Origin: an uncultured Bacilli bacterium
Lineage (GTDB): Bacteria; Bacillota_I; Bacilli_A; RF39; UBA660
Length of the DNA: 52,946 nucleotides
Assembly: GCA_944358325.1 (NCBI GenBank)
Contig: CALVQV010000003.1
Span: forward strand, 1 to 52,946
Direction of reading: 5' to 3'
Under the pieces are notes generated by a model. The model searched no databases, was not told where the DNA came from, and saw nothing but the letters and a program-made list of their open reading frames with translations. This document shows, one piece after another, positions 43,396 to 52,884 of this stretch (position 1 is its first letter; every line of letters starts with the position of its first letter). The position numbers and the translations under genes were made by a program.

Positions 43396-44928
43396 CTATA
43401 TACTCTTTTTAAGATTTTCCAAATAAGCTATACATTCTTTCATAACACCTTTTCCAAAATTCTTATTTAAATAAGAAATAAATGGATCTATTTCATCACG
43501 AATAAATGCAACACTTAATTGATCAAATTTACGTAAAATTTTTCTTGCAATAAAGTAATCTATCGCTTCAATTTCTTTACCACCACATGCTACATAAACA
43601 GGCACAAATGTATTTAATTGTTTCATAATACGATTACCAAATGCAATTCTAAAATGTTCGATAACATAATCATCAATATGACCAACATCATTTAAGCCTT
43701 TATCAGAAAGTGGATATTTTTGTTCTGCTTCTCTAAATAGAGATTCAAGATAACTAGCATTTACATTAACCGCATCTTGTTCACGACATTTAAATGGTTC
43801 TGTTTTAGTATTAATATCAAGTGGCATAGCACGGTCATAAACCTTATCAGTAACCATGAATGTTGAATCATCGTTATTGATTGTACCAATATACCATAAA
43901 TTACCTGGAATTTTTAATTTACCTTTAATAATTTTGGCTGGGTCGTTAGGCCATGGACTAGAAACTAAATCAACAATCCATTCATCACGACTAGGCATTT
44001 CCAAAATTGATAAGAAATCTGCAAAATAATATTCAACACGTGCTAAGTTCATTTCATCTAGAATGATTGTATGAACATCATCATCAAAACTTGCTGTATA
44101 TATTTCACCTAAAGCTTTTGTTTCATTAAACTTTTTAGTAAATTCATTGAAATATCCCAAGAAATCTGATTTATCACGCCATGATGGTTCAACAGATGCA
44201 ACACAAGAATCTTCTCCAACAAACTTACCCCAAGCATAAGCTAAGGAAGTTTTACCTGTACCAGATATCCCTTGTAGGATAATTAATCTACCACAAGCTA
44301 AACCAGCAAAGAAAGGTCTTAGAATATCAAATTCATAATATAAATGTAATTGACTTGCTGAGAAACATCTGAAATCATCGATTAATTCAGCTAAAGTAAA
44401 ATTATTTTCATAATTTTTAGGTTTAAAATTAACCATTTCTTTATCAATTGATACTAGTTTAGGGAATCTTATACTTGGATCTCCTTCATCAACAACTTCT
44501 TCATCAGTAGAACCAGTACCTTCTTCTTGATTTTCATCTTCAGGATTAAGTCCTAATTGTGAAACCTTCATAGCCATCAATTCGTCTTTTTCCTTCATTA
44601 ATTTACGAACTTGTTCATTTAAATTGCCAATTTCATTAAGTAACTCATCTTTACTCATATGAATACTTGCTCTTCTCGCCATTTTTCTAACAAATAAGAA
44701 AATTAACGCAGCAATAATTAAAATAATAATAACTAAAACTGCAATGCCTAAAAAAACAAATACTTTTTCAGGACCACTGAAACTATTTTTATAATTGTCT
44801 ATTATTTTGGCATATTCACCAAAATCAAAAATTTGCATAATTCCGTTTACAAGTCCTTCGACGATCATAAAGAAACCGTCGAAGAAAATGGAAACAAATT
44901 CATAGAAGAATCTAATAAATGTATTCAT
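43396..44928 (-). CDS. Membrane-anchored McrB-like AAA+ ATPase
   Basis: A 510-residue ATPase. An amphipathic stretch (1-38), a transmembrane helix at ~55-80 (FVFLGIAVLVIIILIIAALI), a coiled coil at ~93-121 and an acidic linker (EDENQEEGTGSTDEEVVDEG) precede the AAA+ core: Walker A LQGISGTGKTSLAYAWGKF (218-236), Walker B TIILDEMNLARVEYYFADFLSILE (288-310), and sensor 1 IGTINNDDSTFMVTD (347-360). These match McrB-type AAA+ proteins, but McrB is cytosolic and N-terminally carries a DNA-binding domain. Here the membrane anchor replaces it. It forms a pair with the DUF2357 protein, so a membrane-associated machine is inferred. No role in DNA restriction is supported. Confidence 0.85.
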   Translation of the reverse strand: MNTFIRFFYEFVSIFFDGFFMIVEGLVNGIMQIFDFGEYAKIIDNYKNSFSGPEKVFVFLGIAVLVIIILIIAALIFLFVRKMARRASIHMSKDELLNEIGNLNEQVRKLMKEKDELMAMKVSQLGLNPEDENQEEGTGSTDEEVVDEGDPSIRFPKLVSIDKEMVNFKPKNYENNFTLAELIDDFRCFSASQLHLYYEFDILRPFFAGLACGRLIILQGISGTGKTSLAYAWGKFVGEDSCVASVEPSWRDKSDFLGYFNEFTKKFNETKALGEIYTASFDDDVHTIILDEMNLARVEYYFADFLSILEMPSRDEWIVDLVSSPWPNDPAKIIKGKLKIPGNLWYIGTINNDDSTFMVTDKVYDRAMPLDINTKTEPFKCREQDAVNVNASYLESLFREAEQKYPLSDKGLNDVGHIDDYVIEHFRIAFGNRIMKQLNTFVPVYVACGGKEIEAIDYFIARKILRKFDQLSVAFIRDEIDPFISYLNKNFGKGVMKECIAYLENLKKSI

Positions 44929-44934
44929 CTAAAT

Positions 44935-46950
44935 TCACCCCCAGAAATTTCCTACTTTACTTTCAATATTTTCATAAACTAACTTATCATGTAAATCTTT
45001 TGGTAAAGTATCTAAAACATTACTTTTCTTAGCAACCTTTTTATCAATAAAAATATATTGCATTAAATTAATACATCCAAGATCTTTTGCTTTGATTGCT
45101 TCTACTCCTGTAATATCTAAAGCAAAGTTATACCCTTGTTTTACTAAATCTTTAATTACTTTTTTATTACCATCTAAATCTTGATATCTAACAACAACAT
45201 AAATACTATTTTTTGCATATTCATCGCTAAATAATTTAAACACTTTATCTAACTTATTAGCTTTTCCATATAAACTGCCAGGAACATATATTACATATTT
45301 ACGTTTAAAATCTGCATTAAGCATATCTTTAGTAATTTGAACTAATAAGATATTGATTAAAACTTCCATCTTATCTTCAGCAACAACACCCTCAGAATAA
45401 GTCTTATCAACGATATAATCGCTATATACTTTACTAAATTCAATATTGTGTTTTAATTCAACACCATAGAAATGTTTAAGTACTAAATTATTAAATTCTA
45501 ATTCAAACATCGTTGTATTAAGCTTATTTAATGAATATTTTAACATACCATAATGTAATTTTTGAACTTTTAAAATTTCATTTATCATATCTTTTAAAGT
45601 CTTAGCATCTAAGTCATTGATTACTTTTAATACTTTATTAGTATAGGCGTCTCTTTTTGATTGTATATCATCTAAAACTATATAAGCTTGTTCCATATAC
45701 ATAATTAATGTAAAGAAATTTAAATATTTATGAACTTTTTCACTATATTTAGCATCGCTACCTTTGTAACTTTTAACTAATTTATTAGCAAAATCTTTTA
45801 AAGCATTTTCAATTTTTGTATTCATATTTCTGCCATTATATTCAACATTGGTATCCCCACAGAAATTATAATATTTAGCATCAATATAAACTTTTAAAAA
45901 TTCTTCCTTAATAGTTGCTTCGTTTGGTTTATATTTTTCATTATTATTTAAAATATCAATAATTTTATTTAACTCTTCTGTTTTAATAAGCATAGCTTTT
46001 TCAATGATTGTTTTACATTTTTTCTTTTTCTTTTGTAGAATTTCTAAATTCAATTGAATTTCATCTTCATTTTCTTCTACTTCTTCTTCTACTTCTTCTT
46101 TTTTAGGAACAACAATTTCTTCTTCCTCTTCTAAACGAGCAATTGCTTTTTTAGAATAAACTTTTTTTAAATCATCTTCAGCAACAGAAACCATTCTAAA
46201 ATACATTGTCTTATCTAATTCATTTTCAGAAATAGCAGTGTCTTCTTCTGTATCAATAGGATTTGTAACCTCATTAATAGAAACTATTTCTTCTTTTGGT
46301 TCTTCTATTTTAACTTCTTCTAACTTTGTATTTTCTAAAACTTCATTTACTTCTTTTTTCTTATTAATAAAATTATTGATAGTATCTAAAATTTTCTTTA
46401 TCATCTTATCCAATCCCTTTACTAATTCATTATTTTTATTCTCATTATTATCTTTTTTAAATGTATAAGCAATCAAATATAAAGTAATAATTGATGCTAA
46501 TAAAACCCATGGATTAAATAAAATCTTATGAATAATTCCAAATCCTGGTAATATATTAACAACCTCACCTATTATTTGATCTTTACTTACTGGTTTCTCA
46601 TCTTTAGACTTATTATTATCTCCCATTGTAACAAAGGTTCCATTATATGCTTCAAGAACACGATGTGTTACTAACTTGCCATCTTCTTCGTATGTAATAA
46701 TATCATTAGGTTTAATATCATTACTTTTTTTAACAATTATCCAATCTCCTATTTCAATAGTACCAGACATACTACCTGTCTTAACTTCAAAAATTGAATA
46801 ACCAAAGAAATTTGAATAATCATTTCCTAATAATTTAACTTGAATATTATTATATACAGCAACTAATAAGATAATACCAAATAAAAAAATCAAAACATCA
46901 AGCATAATATTAATTACTTTTTCTAATACTTTATTCCCTTTTACCCTCAT
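44935..46950 (-). CDS. SipW-type signal peptidase fused to a cytoplasmic regulatory-like domain
   Basis: A 671-residue fusion. Residues ~1-175 are a SipW-type signal peptidase: N-terminal helix, catalytic Ser in VKTGSMSGTIEIGDW, His in LVTHRVLEAY and GDNNKSKDEKPVSKDQIIGEVV with a second membrane helix at ~150-165. A Lys/Glu-rich linker (175-310) follows, then a 360-residue domain not found in signal peptidases. Its last ~120 residues (GYNFALDITGVEAIKAKD, YIFIDKKVA) look like a degenerate EAL domain with the metal-binding acidic residues mostly missing, suggesting a nucleotide-binding or scaffold function. It precedes the AAA+ gene by only 6 bases. Confidence 0.82.
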   Translation of the reverse strand: MRVKGNKVLEKVINIMLDVLIFLFGIILLVAVYNNIQVKLLGNDYSNFFGYSIFEVKTGSMSGTIEIGDWIIVKKSNDIKPNDIITYEEDGKLVTHRVLEAYNGTFVTMGDNNKSKDEKPVSKDQIIGEVVNILPGFGIIHKILFNPWVLLASIITLYLIAYTFKKDNNENKNNELVKGLDKMIKKILDTINNFINKKKEVNEVLENTKLEEVKIEEPKEEIVSINEVTNPIDTEEDTAISENELDKTMYFRMVSVAEDDLKKVYSKKAIARLEEEEEIVVPKKEEVEEEVEENEDEIQLNLEILQKKKKKCKTIIEKAMLIKTEELNKIIDILNNNEKYKPNEATIKEEFLKVYIDAKYYNFCGDTNVEYNGRNMNTKIENALKDFANKLVKSYKGSDAKYSEKVHKYLNFFTLIMYMEQAYIVLDDIQSKRDAYTNKVLKVINDLDAKTLKDMINEILKVQKLHYGMLKYSLNKLNTTMFELEFNNLVLKHFYGVELKHNIEFSKVYSDYIVDKTYSEGVVAEDKMEVLINILLVQITKDMLNADFKRKYVIYVPGSLYGKANKLDKVFKLFSDEYAKNSIYVVVRYQDLDGNKKVIKDLVKQGYNFALDITGVEAIKAKDLGCINLMQYIFIDKKVAKKSNVLDTLPKDLHDKLVYENIESKVGNFWG

Positions 46951-46989
46951 ATAATCACTCCTGTTTCGAGCGTACTACTACTATAAATA

Positions 46990-47018
46990 ATTCTACCATA
47001 TTCGACACTTTTTTACAA
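46990..47018 (-). promoter_or_regulatory. Promoter of the signal peptidase/AAA+ operon
   Basis: TTGTAA, 17-base spacer, TGGTAGAAT (extended -10) on the minus strand, 39 bases before the first ATG. It separates this unit from the surface-protein unit. Confidence 0.6.
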
Positions 47019-47025
47019 CTAAAAA

Positions 47026-47052
47026 TTAAAAAAAACTAATATATAATTAGTT
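47026..47052 (-). terminator. Terminator of the surface-protein unit
   Basis: AACTAAT/ATTAGTT stem on a five-base loop followed by TTTTTTTT on the minus strand. The stem includes the stop of the signal-peptidase-like gene. Confidence 0.85.
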
Positions 47053-47574
47053 TTCTTCAGCACCATATTTAATTTCAACAATTAAAGCATAAACTTCATA
47101 AATAAATATTAAAAAACATGGAACAAGTACAATGAATAAAAAGCCCCAACGAGATTCTACTACTGATAAATAGCCACCTAAATCATTATAAACTTTAGTT
47201 GGTTTTCCTGCAATAAATTCTCTTGAATAGGAATTACCATTTTCAAAAGTAATTGCTTCATCATCAGGGTATACTTCTCCAACCACACCAATTTTAATAT
47301 GTGGTTTTCTATCTTTATCTACATAATAAGTAAATACAGTATCACCTTTTTTGTATTCAGAAATTTCATCTGCTTCAACTATAACTAAATCACCTTTTTT
47401 ATAACCTTCAAAACTTACTTTTTCAGTCAATTTAACTAAGGTAATTTCACCAAATTGTGTAACTCCATATTTATTGTAATTTAATAGTAATATTGTCATA
47501 CATAACGCAAAGCTGAAATATACAACTGCTATTAATGTAAACACAATTTTCTTTATAACCTTTAATGCTTTCAT
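47047..47574 (-). CDS. Signal-peptidase-like protein without catalytic residues
   Basis: A 175-residue membrane protein with N-terminal helix (VFTLIAVVYFSFALCMTILLL) and a C-terminal helix, matching the SipW topology. The catalytic-Ser position reads LTEKVSFEGYKKGDLVIVE (LTEK where active enzymes have SGSM) and no His of the THRV/THEV type follows, although YKKGD is retained. It should be inactive, possibly a binding or chaperone partner for the SipW substrates or the peptidase. Last gene of the unit. GGAGGT is present before the ATG. Confidence 0.75.
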   Translation of the reverse strand: MKALKVIKKIVFTLIAVVYFSFALCMTILLLNYNKYGVTQFGEITLVKLTEKVSFEGYKKGDLVIVEADEISEYKKGDTVFTYYVDKDRKPHIKIGVVGEVYPDDEAITFENGNSYSREFIAGKPTKVYNDLGGYLSVVESRWGFLFIVLVPCFLIFIYEVYALIVEIKYGAEEN

Positions 47575-47628
47575 CTTTACCTCCTACTATATATATATTA
47601 GCATAATTATTTCTAACAAGCAACCATT

Positions 47629-48531
47629 TTAAGGACAAGTATCCAATTCTGTTAAAGAAAAGGCATCCTTATTATAAATTGTATCTAATTTGTTTTTATA
47701 AAATATATATTGATTACTATCTTTACTATTAACCTTGATAGTTATTTCATTAATATAACCACTTGTATCTGTATTAAAAGAAATAACAGAATTAGAATTT
47801 AAATCAAATCTTAAATCAGAACTATTCCACTTAATATTAACACATTTATCGGTAGTATAAGAATTACCGATAACTAATGAACTATAATCAGCATATTCAC
47901 TATAAGATTTTGTAAGCATACCAATAAGACTTTGATCTTTATGAAGTGTATACTTACCACTTATAGTTTTCTTAAACGGACTAGTTGTAGTAGCAATTAT
48001 TTCAACAACCGCACTATCTATTTCTTTATCGCCTGTTTTTACTAATTCAAAATATAAATTACTAATAGCTTGATTATTAATCCAATCATATCCGTTTATT
48101 TCACACGTTGCTTTATCATAAGATGATACATCTACGCTATCACCATTATTATTAACGCATTCTTTATAATTAGATAAAACACCACTATAAGTATTTGAAT
48201 TAGTTCCATTTATTTTACAAGTTGCAATACTAGCCGCTTCACCTAAAACATTGCAAGTGACTTTATAATTAATATCATATTCTGTAACAACAGCATCATT
48301 AAGACTATTTTTTAAATTAAAATTAACTTTGCCACCATCCCAAATATTATTAGCAGTTGCCATTCCCCCTGCACTAAGATCATCACTAGTAAAATAAAAA
48401 CCTTTTGAATTTAAATAGTAATTCCAAACTGAATTAGATACATATTTAGCAAAAGTAAAACCATTAGTAGCAACTAAAATAAATGCTAACATAATAACTA
48501 AATATATTAAATATTTTCTAAACTTTAGCAT
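47629..48531 (-). CDS. SipW-dependent exported protein
   Basis: A 300-residue exported protein. N-terminal helix and SipW motif GFTFAKYVSNSVW (T-F-A-x-Y) followed by FKLNSKG-like beta start, then a beta-rich region (VNFNLKNSLNDAVVTEYDINYKVTCNV) with several Cys residues (VTCNV, TCKING, ECVNNN, TCEING), and a terminal KDAFSLTELDTCP. No anchor motif. It should be an extracellular fibre or fibre-associated subunit. Confidence 0.8.
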   Translation of the reverse strand: MLKFRKYLIYLVIMLAFILVATNGFTFAKYVSNSVWNYYLNSKGFYFTSDDLSAGGMATANNIWDGGKVNFNLKNSLNDAVVTEYDINYKVTCNVLGEAASIATCKINGTNSNTYSGVLSNYKECVNNNGDSVDVSSYDKATCEINGYDWINNQAISNLYFELVKTGDKEIDSAVVEIIATTTSPFKKTISGKYTLHKDQSLIGMLTKSYSEYADYSSLVIGNSYTTDKCVNIKWNSSDLRFDLNSNSVISFNTDTSGYINEITIKVNSKDSNQYIFYKNKLDTIYNKDAFSLTELDTCP

Positions 48532-48539
48532 AAAATCAC

Positions 48540-49085
48540 CTACTCACTCATCTTTTGCCAACTATTTATTTTTAGATCTAGAAAATCAACTAAATCAGCA
48601 TAATCTTCACTATCATAATCAGCTGGAAAACTAACTTTTAACTTGTAATTATCTAAAACACCTTGTTCATAACTCATCTCTTGAATAGCTGAATTACAAA
48701 CTAAAATATTAGATGTGTTTCGCGAATATGTTTCATCACATTGCATAATTAACTCTTCTGTTTTGCCATTAACTTTATATAAAGCAATATCAAGAGGCAT
48801 AAAATGAAAAGTTTCAATTGTGATTTGATAATTAATTGTAACATTACTAACTGTTTTATCCAAAGCGTTACTAATTGAAAATAAATATTCTTCTTCTTTA
48901 CCAGGGGTAATATTATCTAAAGAAAGTTCTAAGTGATCTAATTTTTCTGTTTCAAAAATAAACTTAGCTATTTGTTGATTAGCAAGAGTTAAATTAGAGG
49001 AAGAGGAAAAAATAGAATAAGTTATACCAGTTCCTAATAATAAAGCTACAAGACCAATCAGAATAATTAAAACCTTATACTTCAT
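48540..49085 (-). CDS. SipW-dependent exported TasA-like protein
   Basis: A 181-residue exported protein with one N-terminal helix and a SipW-type motif ITYSIFSSSSNL (T-Y-S-x-F), then IAKFIFETE. The beta-rich middle (LSLDNITPGKEEEYLFSISNA) matches the TasA/camelysin-like fold: the ITPG-exx-pattern is common in this group. Between the large surface protein and the 300-residue partner, with spacing of 8-11 bases, so co-translated. RBS GGAGG. Confidence 0.85.
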   Translation of the reverse strand: MKYKVLIILIGLVALLLGTGITYSIFSSSSNLTLANQQIAKFIFETEKLDHLELSLDNITPGKEEEYLFSISNALDKTVSNVTINYQITIETFHFMPLDIALYKVNGKTEELIMQCDETYSRNTSNILVCNSAIQEMSYEQGVLDNYKLKVSFPADYDSEDYADLVDFLDLKINSWQKMSE

Positions 49086-49096
49086 ACTATCTCCTC

Positions 49097-52000
49097 CTAC
49101 TTCACAATGAATTTCTTTTCTAATGCTCCAACACGTCTATTACCATCATATAATTCAAAAACAAGCTTATATCCATTACTTTCTAATTTAGACATATCTA
49201 AATTTAAATCAAAATGATTATAAGTATTCATTGTACCATCATACATTAATGGATTTGTAAACATGTAATATACATTACCACCTATTGGTGTTAAATTATT
49301 AGTAACATAATCTTTTAAATTAACTATCATATAATCTTGATTATAAGCAGTTAAAATACTCTTTTTATAAAGCGAAATGCGAATATTTGGACTTGTAAAT
49401 GTTCCATTTTGAATAGCATCTAAACCTAAAGTATAAACACTATCATTTTTCTTTAATATTTTATCTTGATCATCCATAAAAACATTAAAACTATAGTTTT
49501 CATTAACTACTTGATTAGAAAAACTTACAGGTACATTCACATAAGTACTACTATTTAAATCATCATGTAGTCCATCATAAGCAGCATAACTATAAATTTC
49601 AAAATGATAATTACCTTCAACAAATTTAGTATTATCTTGATAAGTTTCAATTGTTAAAATCTTATTAATTTCATTTAAACCACTTGTAAAATTAATTCTA
49701 ACAACACCTGCATTATCTGGCGAATAATCTTTACCATCAACTTTAAAACGCATATTTTTTAAATACTCACGTTCAATTGTTTTACCATTTTCATCAACTA
49801 ACTTTATGGCAATACCAATATTTTTATTTAAAAAACTACTATCATTAATAATTTCATTATTAATAGTTTTGTATGAGATACCAGCTTTTAAATTAATATT
49901 TGTTGTTGAATTACTATTATAGGAAATAATTGTTCCATCATAATCACTAGATATATATGGAAGAGCATCAACATTGTTATAAATATTAATTTTCTTAATA
50001 CTATTATCTAAAGTTGAACGTACAACTTCATCATCTTTATTACGAATTTCAATAAACAAACTAACATTTTTATAATCTGAAGTTATATTTGTATCTGAAA
50101 AATCAAGCATAATTTTATAATTTTCATCAACACTAGATTTTACCTCTTCAACATACTTATTTTCCATTGTTCCTTTACCTAATTCTTCAAATAAAGTAAA
50201 TGGATAAGTAGCTACTTTAACACAAGATGAATCCATACCATCACAACTATTATTGTAATTATATAAATCTTCATCAGTTGTTATTTTATAACTATAAATC
50301 TTATTAGTCTTCTTATCATATAATAATATCTTTGTATTTTTTGGTAGTAATATAGTTGAAACTAAATTATGTGTATAATCACTTTGATAAGGATTACTAT
50401 CAACATAACTAACATGCATACTTATACTTGATTTATCAGTAATATTAATAGGTCCAGATAAATAATCATCACTTCTACCTAAAGAAATGCCATTAACTTT
50501 ATAACCACCATAAACAATATAATCAGTATTAACATAAGTAATATGGTTCGTATTATCAACTACTTTAGCATAAACAACATAAGTTCCTTCTTTATCAATA
50601 GATAAATTAGAAGCATTTGTCCATAAACTTTCATCAAGATTACTAACTTCTGATGCAGTTAAAGATTTATTAGTAACATAATATTTAACACTAGCAACAC
50701 CAGATAAATCATCAACAGCTTCAATTTTAATATCACTTGTTTCTTTAACATAAACAGAATTTAAATCTTCTGTTAAAGAATTCCAATTTTTATTATTCAA
50801 ACTAATTGTTACATCACTACCTGATTTATCTAAAACTAATAAATCAGAATTTAAATATGCGACATTCCCATCATAATCAACTACTTTAGCATAAACAACA
50901 TAAAAACCTTCTTCTTCGATAGAAACTATATTTTCATAAGTATTCCATTCAGTTATAGCATCAATTTCACTTCTTAATAATGGTTCTTTAGATTCACTAA
51001 TATAATAATAAACTTCTTTTAAAGGTCTTAAAGTATCAGCTTCTTCAATACTAAATGCGATATTAGAATCTAAATAAATATCATTTAATTCATATCCAAC
51101 ATTATTCCAAGTATATGTACTAACATGCAAATTAGCTAGTGGATTATTAAGATCATCCATAAATAAGATTGGATAACCATCTACTTCAAAAGTCCATGCA
51201 TTGGCACTGTTACTTGCCATATCTACATTATCAATAAATTCTCTAAAACTTAAAGTACCAGTTAAAAAAGTCTTATCCTTTAAATTTCCAACCGTTGTTT
51301 TAGAAGCACTGCCACTTGTACTACCGTTTTTAACAACACTACCATCGGTATAATAAACTTTATTATTAGTAAGTCTAGCATTAGTTAAAGTATCATAAAG
51401 ATAATTAGAACCTACACTAAAACTATTTCTAACAGTTAGTAAAACACTATTATTAGTTAAATGTCCTACAAGTCCCCCACCATTAGGAGCTATAAGAATA
51501 CCAATATTATAAGTTTTATTAATAGATAAAGGATTAGCACCTTTATTAATATTACCAACTAAACCAGAAGCACTATAATTACTACTAACATTACCAGTAT
51601 TATATGATTGTGTAATTACAACACCATTTGTAGCACTACCAACAAGTCCCCCACTATATAAATGTCCATAGACTTCACCTTTATTGATAGTATTAACTAA
51701 CTCAATACGATCAGTTTCACCAATTAAACCACCAGCACTTGCACTTTCATATGAAACTTCATATTTCACATCAGTAAATTTAAAAGTTGTTGTTCCTTCA
51801 CTTTGATAATCAATAACTAATTTAGTATAATCTGTTAAACTCATACTAATAGGTCCATTAGTAACCGCATTACCATTAATACTAACAGAACCATTATCAC
51901 CAGTAATTTCTAAATTACCAGTTAGTTTAACTTCTTTTACATTGCCACTAATAAATGGTAAATCTAAATTAACTTCTTTATTTAAAGTTGGTTCACTTAA

Positions 52001-52759
52001 CACAACTTCTTCAATAATGACGTCATTATTTAATGTGTTAGTAACTAATTCTTTTTTACCAATTACATAACCATTAAATAAGACATTAGAAAGTTTAGCA
52101 TTAGTAGCATTAGAAGCAATCCCACCAGTTCTAACACCACCATATATTAAAGCATTTTCGACATATAAATTAGTAACTGTACCTTCTAAATTAGTAAATA
52201 AACCTAAATCATTAGCATTCTCATCACTTATATATAAACCATATATAGAATAATAATTACCATCAAATGTACCTTTAAAGTTATTTAAACTTTCAAACAA
52301 ATTAACATTACTAATTTTAACACCTGAACGACTAGTATTATCATAAAATTCATTTGTATAATTTTTAATATAGAAACGACTATTACTTAAATTATATTGC
52401 GGACCATTCGCTTCATCATATTCAAAAACACCTTGATTTAAAACAATGTCATGATTCAAAGCAAAATATAACCCATCATAATTTGTAGTCTTTAACATTT
52501 TGGCAAAATATGCAAGTTCAGAGCCATTAGAGATAATATAAGGATCATCTTTACTACCTGTTCCCGAACGATAACTATTAGCAACACTACCATCCCATTC
52601 TGCTACTTGATAAATAGAACTTCTATTTTTAAAACGAGCCAAAGTAGGAAAAGCAATTGAGACTAGCAAAGTAAAGACGATTAAAACAGCTATAATCTGC
52701 ATCTTATTTTTTTTGGATAATTTATTAAGAAAACTTTTTACTCTTTTCATAAAACTCAT
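49097..52759 (-). CDS. Large surface protein with GLUG-like and Ig-like repeats
   Basis: A 1220-residue exported protein. Residues ~19-45 hold a signal helix with a SipW-type motif FPTLARFKNRSS followed by VAEWDGSV. A parallel-beta-helix-like region (about 60-470) includes DPYIISNGSELAYFAKML and GLUG-like turns (GGLVGSATN, SGLVGNIN). Two later repeats of roughly 110 residues, each ending in VVYAKVVD and YLNSD/YVNTD, look Ig-like/PKD-like. No LPXTG or C-terminal membrane segment, so attachment, if any, is by other means such as the SipW-type neighbours. First gene of its unit; AGAGG before the ATG. Probably an adhesin or matrix/biofilm surface protein; the ligand is unknown. Confidence 0.85.
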   Translation of the reverse strand: MSFMKRVKSFLNKLSKKNKMQIIAVLIVFTLLVSIAFPTLARFKNRSSIYQVAEWDGSVANSYRSGTGSKDDPYIISNGSELAYFAKMLKTTNYDGLYFALNHDIVLNQGVFEYDEANGPQYNLSNSRFYIKNYTNEFYDNTSRSGVKISNVNLFESLNNFKGTFDGNYYSIYGLYISDENANDLGLFTNLEGTVTNLYVENALIYGGVRTGGIASNATNAKLSNVLFNGYVIGKKELVTNTLNNDVIIEEVVLSEPTLNKEVNLDLPFISGNVKEVKLTGNLEITGDNGSVSINGNAVTNGPISMSLTDYTKLVIDYQSEGTTTFKFTDVKYEVSYESASAGGLIGETDRIELVNTINKGEVYGHLYSGGLVGSATNGVVITQSYNTGNVSSNYSASGLVGNINKGANPLSINKTYNIGILIAPNGGGLVGHLTNNSVLLTVRNSFSVGSNYLYDTLTNARLTNNKVYYTDGSVVKNGSTSGSASKTTVGNLKDKTFLTGTLSFREFIDNVDMASNSANAWTFEVDGYPILFMDDLNNPLANLHVSTYTWNNVGYELNDIYLDSNIAFSIEEADTLRPLKEVYYYISESKEPLLRSEIDAITEWNTYENIVSIEEEGFYVVYAKVVDYDGNVAYLNSDLLVLDKSGSDVTISLNNKNWNSLTEDLNSVYVKETSDIKIEAVDDLSGVASVKYYVTNKSLTASEVSNLDESLWTNASNLSIDKEGTYVVYAKVVDNTNHITYVNTDYIVYGGYKVNGISLGRSDDYLSGPINITDKSSISMHVSYVDSNPYQSDYTHNLVSTILLPKNTKILLYDKKTNKIYSYKITTDEDLYNYNNSCDGMDSSCVKVATYPFTLFEELGKGTMENKYVEEVKSSVDENYKIMLDFSDTNITSDYKNVSLFIEIRNKDDEVVRSTLDNSIKKINIYNNVDALPYISSDYDGTIISYNSNSTTNINLKAGISYKTINNEIINDSSFLNKNIGIAIKLVDENGKTIEREYLKNMRFKVDGKDYSPDNAGVVRINFTSGLNEINKILTIETYQDNTKFVEGNYHFEIYSYAAYDGLHDDLNSSTYVNVPVSFSNQVVNENYSFNVFMDDQDKILKKNDSVYTLGLDAIQNGTFTSPNIRISLYKKSILTAYNQDYMIVNLKDYVTNNLTPIGGNVYYMFTNPLMYDGTMNTYNHFDLNLDMSKLESNGYKLVFELYDGNRRVGALEKKFIVK

Positions 52760-52795
52760 CTACCTCTTTTATCTCTAATACCATACTATAAAAAC

Positions 52796-52804
52796 ATTAT
52801 AACA
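52796..52804 (-). promoter_or_regulatory. Extended -10 promoter of the surface-protein unit
   Basis: TGTTATAAT on the minus strand, about 37 bases before the ATG. No clear -35. Confidence 0.5.
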
Positions 52805-52845
52805 TAAATCGTCATATTTTGCACCACTATATTATTTAATTATAC

Positions 52846-52878
52846 AAAAAAGAATAATCATTTGATTACTCTTTTTTT
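52846..52878. terminator. Bidirectional terminator at the right end
   Basis: TAATCA/TGATTA core extended by AGA/TCT, flanked by A-run and T-run, so it can end transcripts on both strands. It separates the surface-protein unit from the gene entering at the right edge. Confidence 0.7.
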
Positions 52879-52884
52879 AGCATA

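Noticed and set aside
43396-44928. AAA+/DUF2357 pair as an ordinary McrBC restriction system
   Set aside because: N-terminal membrane helix instead of a DNA-binding domain, no nuclease motif in the partner, and embedding in a secretion operon.
51400-51720. Short repeats in the large surface gene as a possible CRISPR array
   Set aside because: The repeats are protein-coding GLUG-like turns in one open frame, with variable spacing and sequence.
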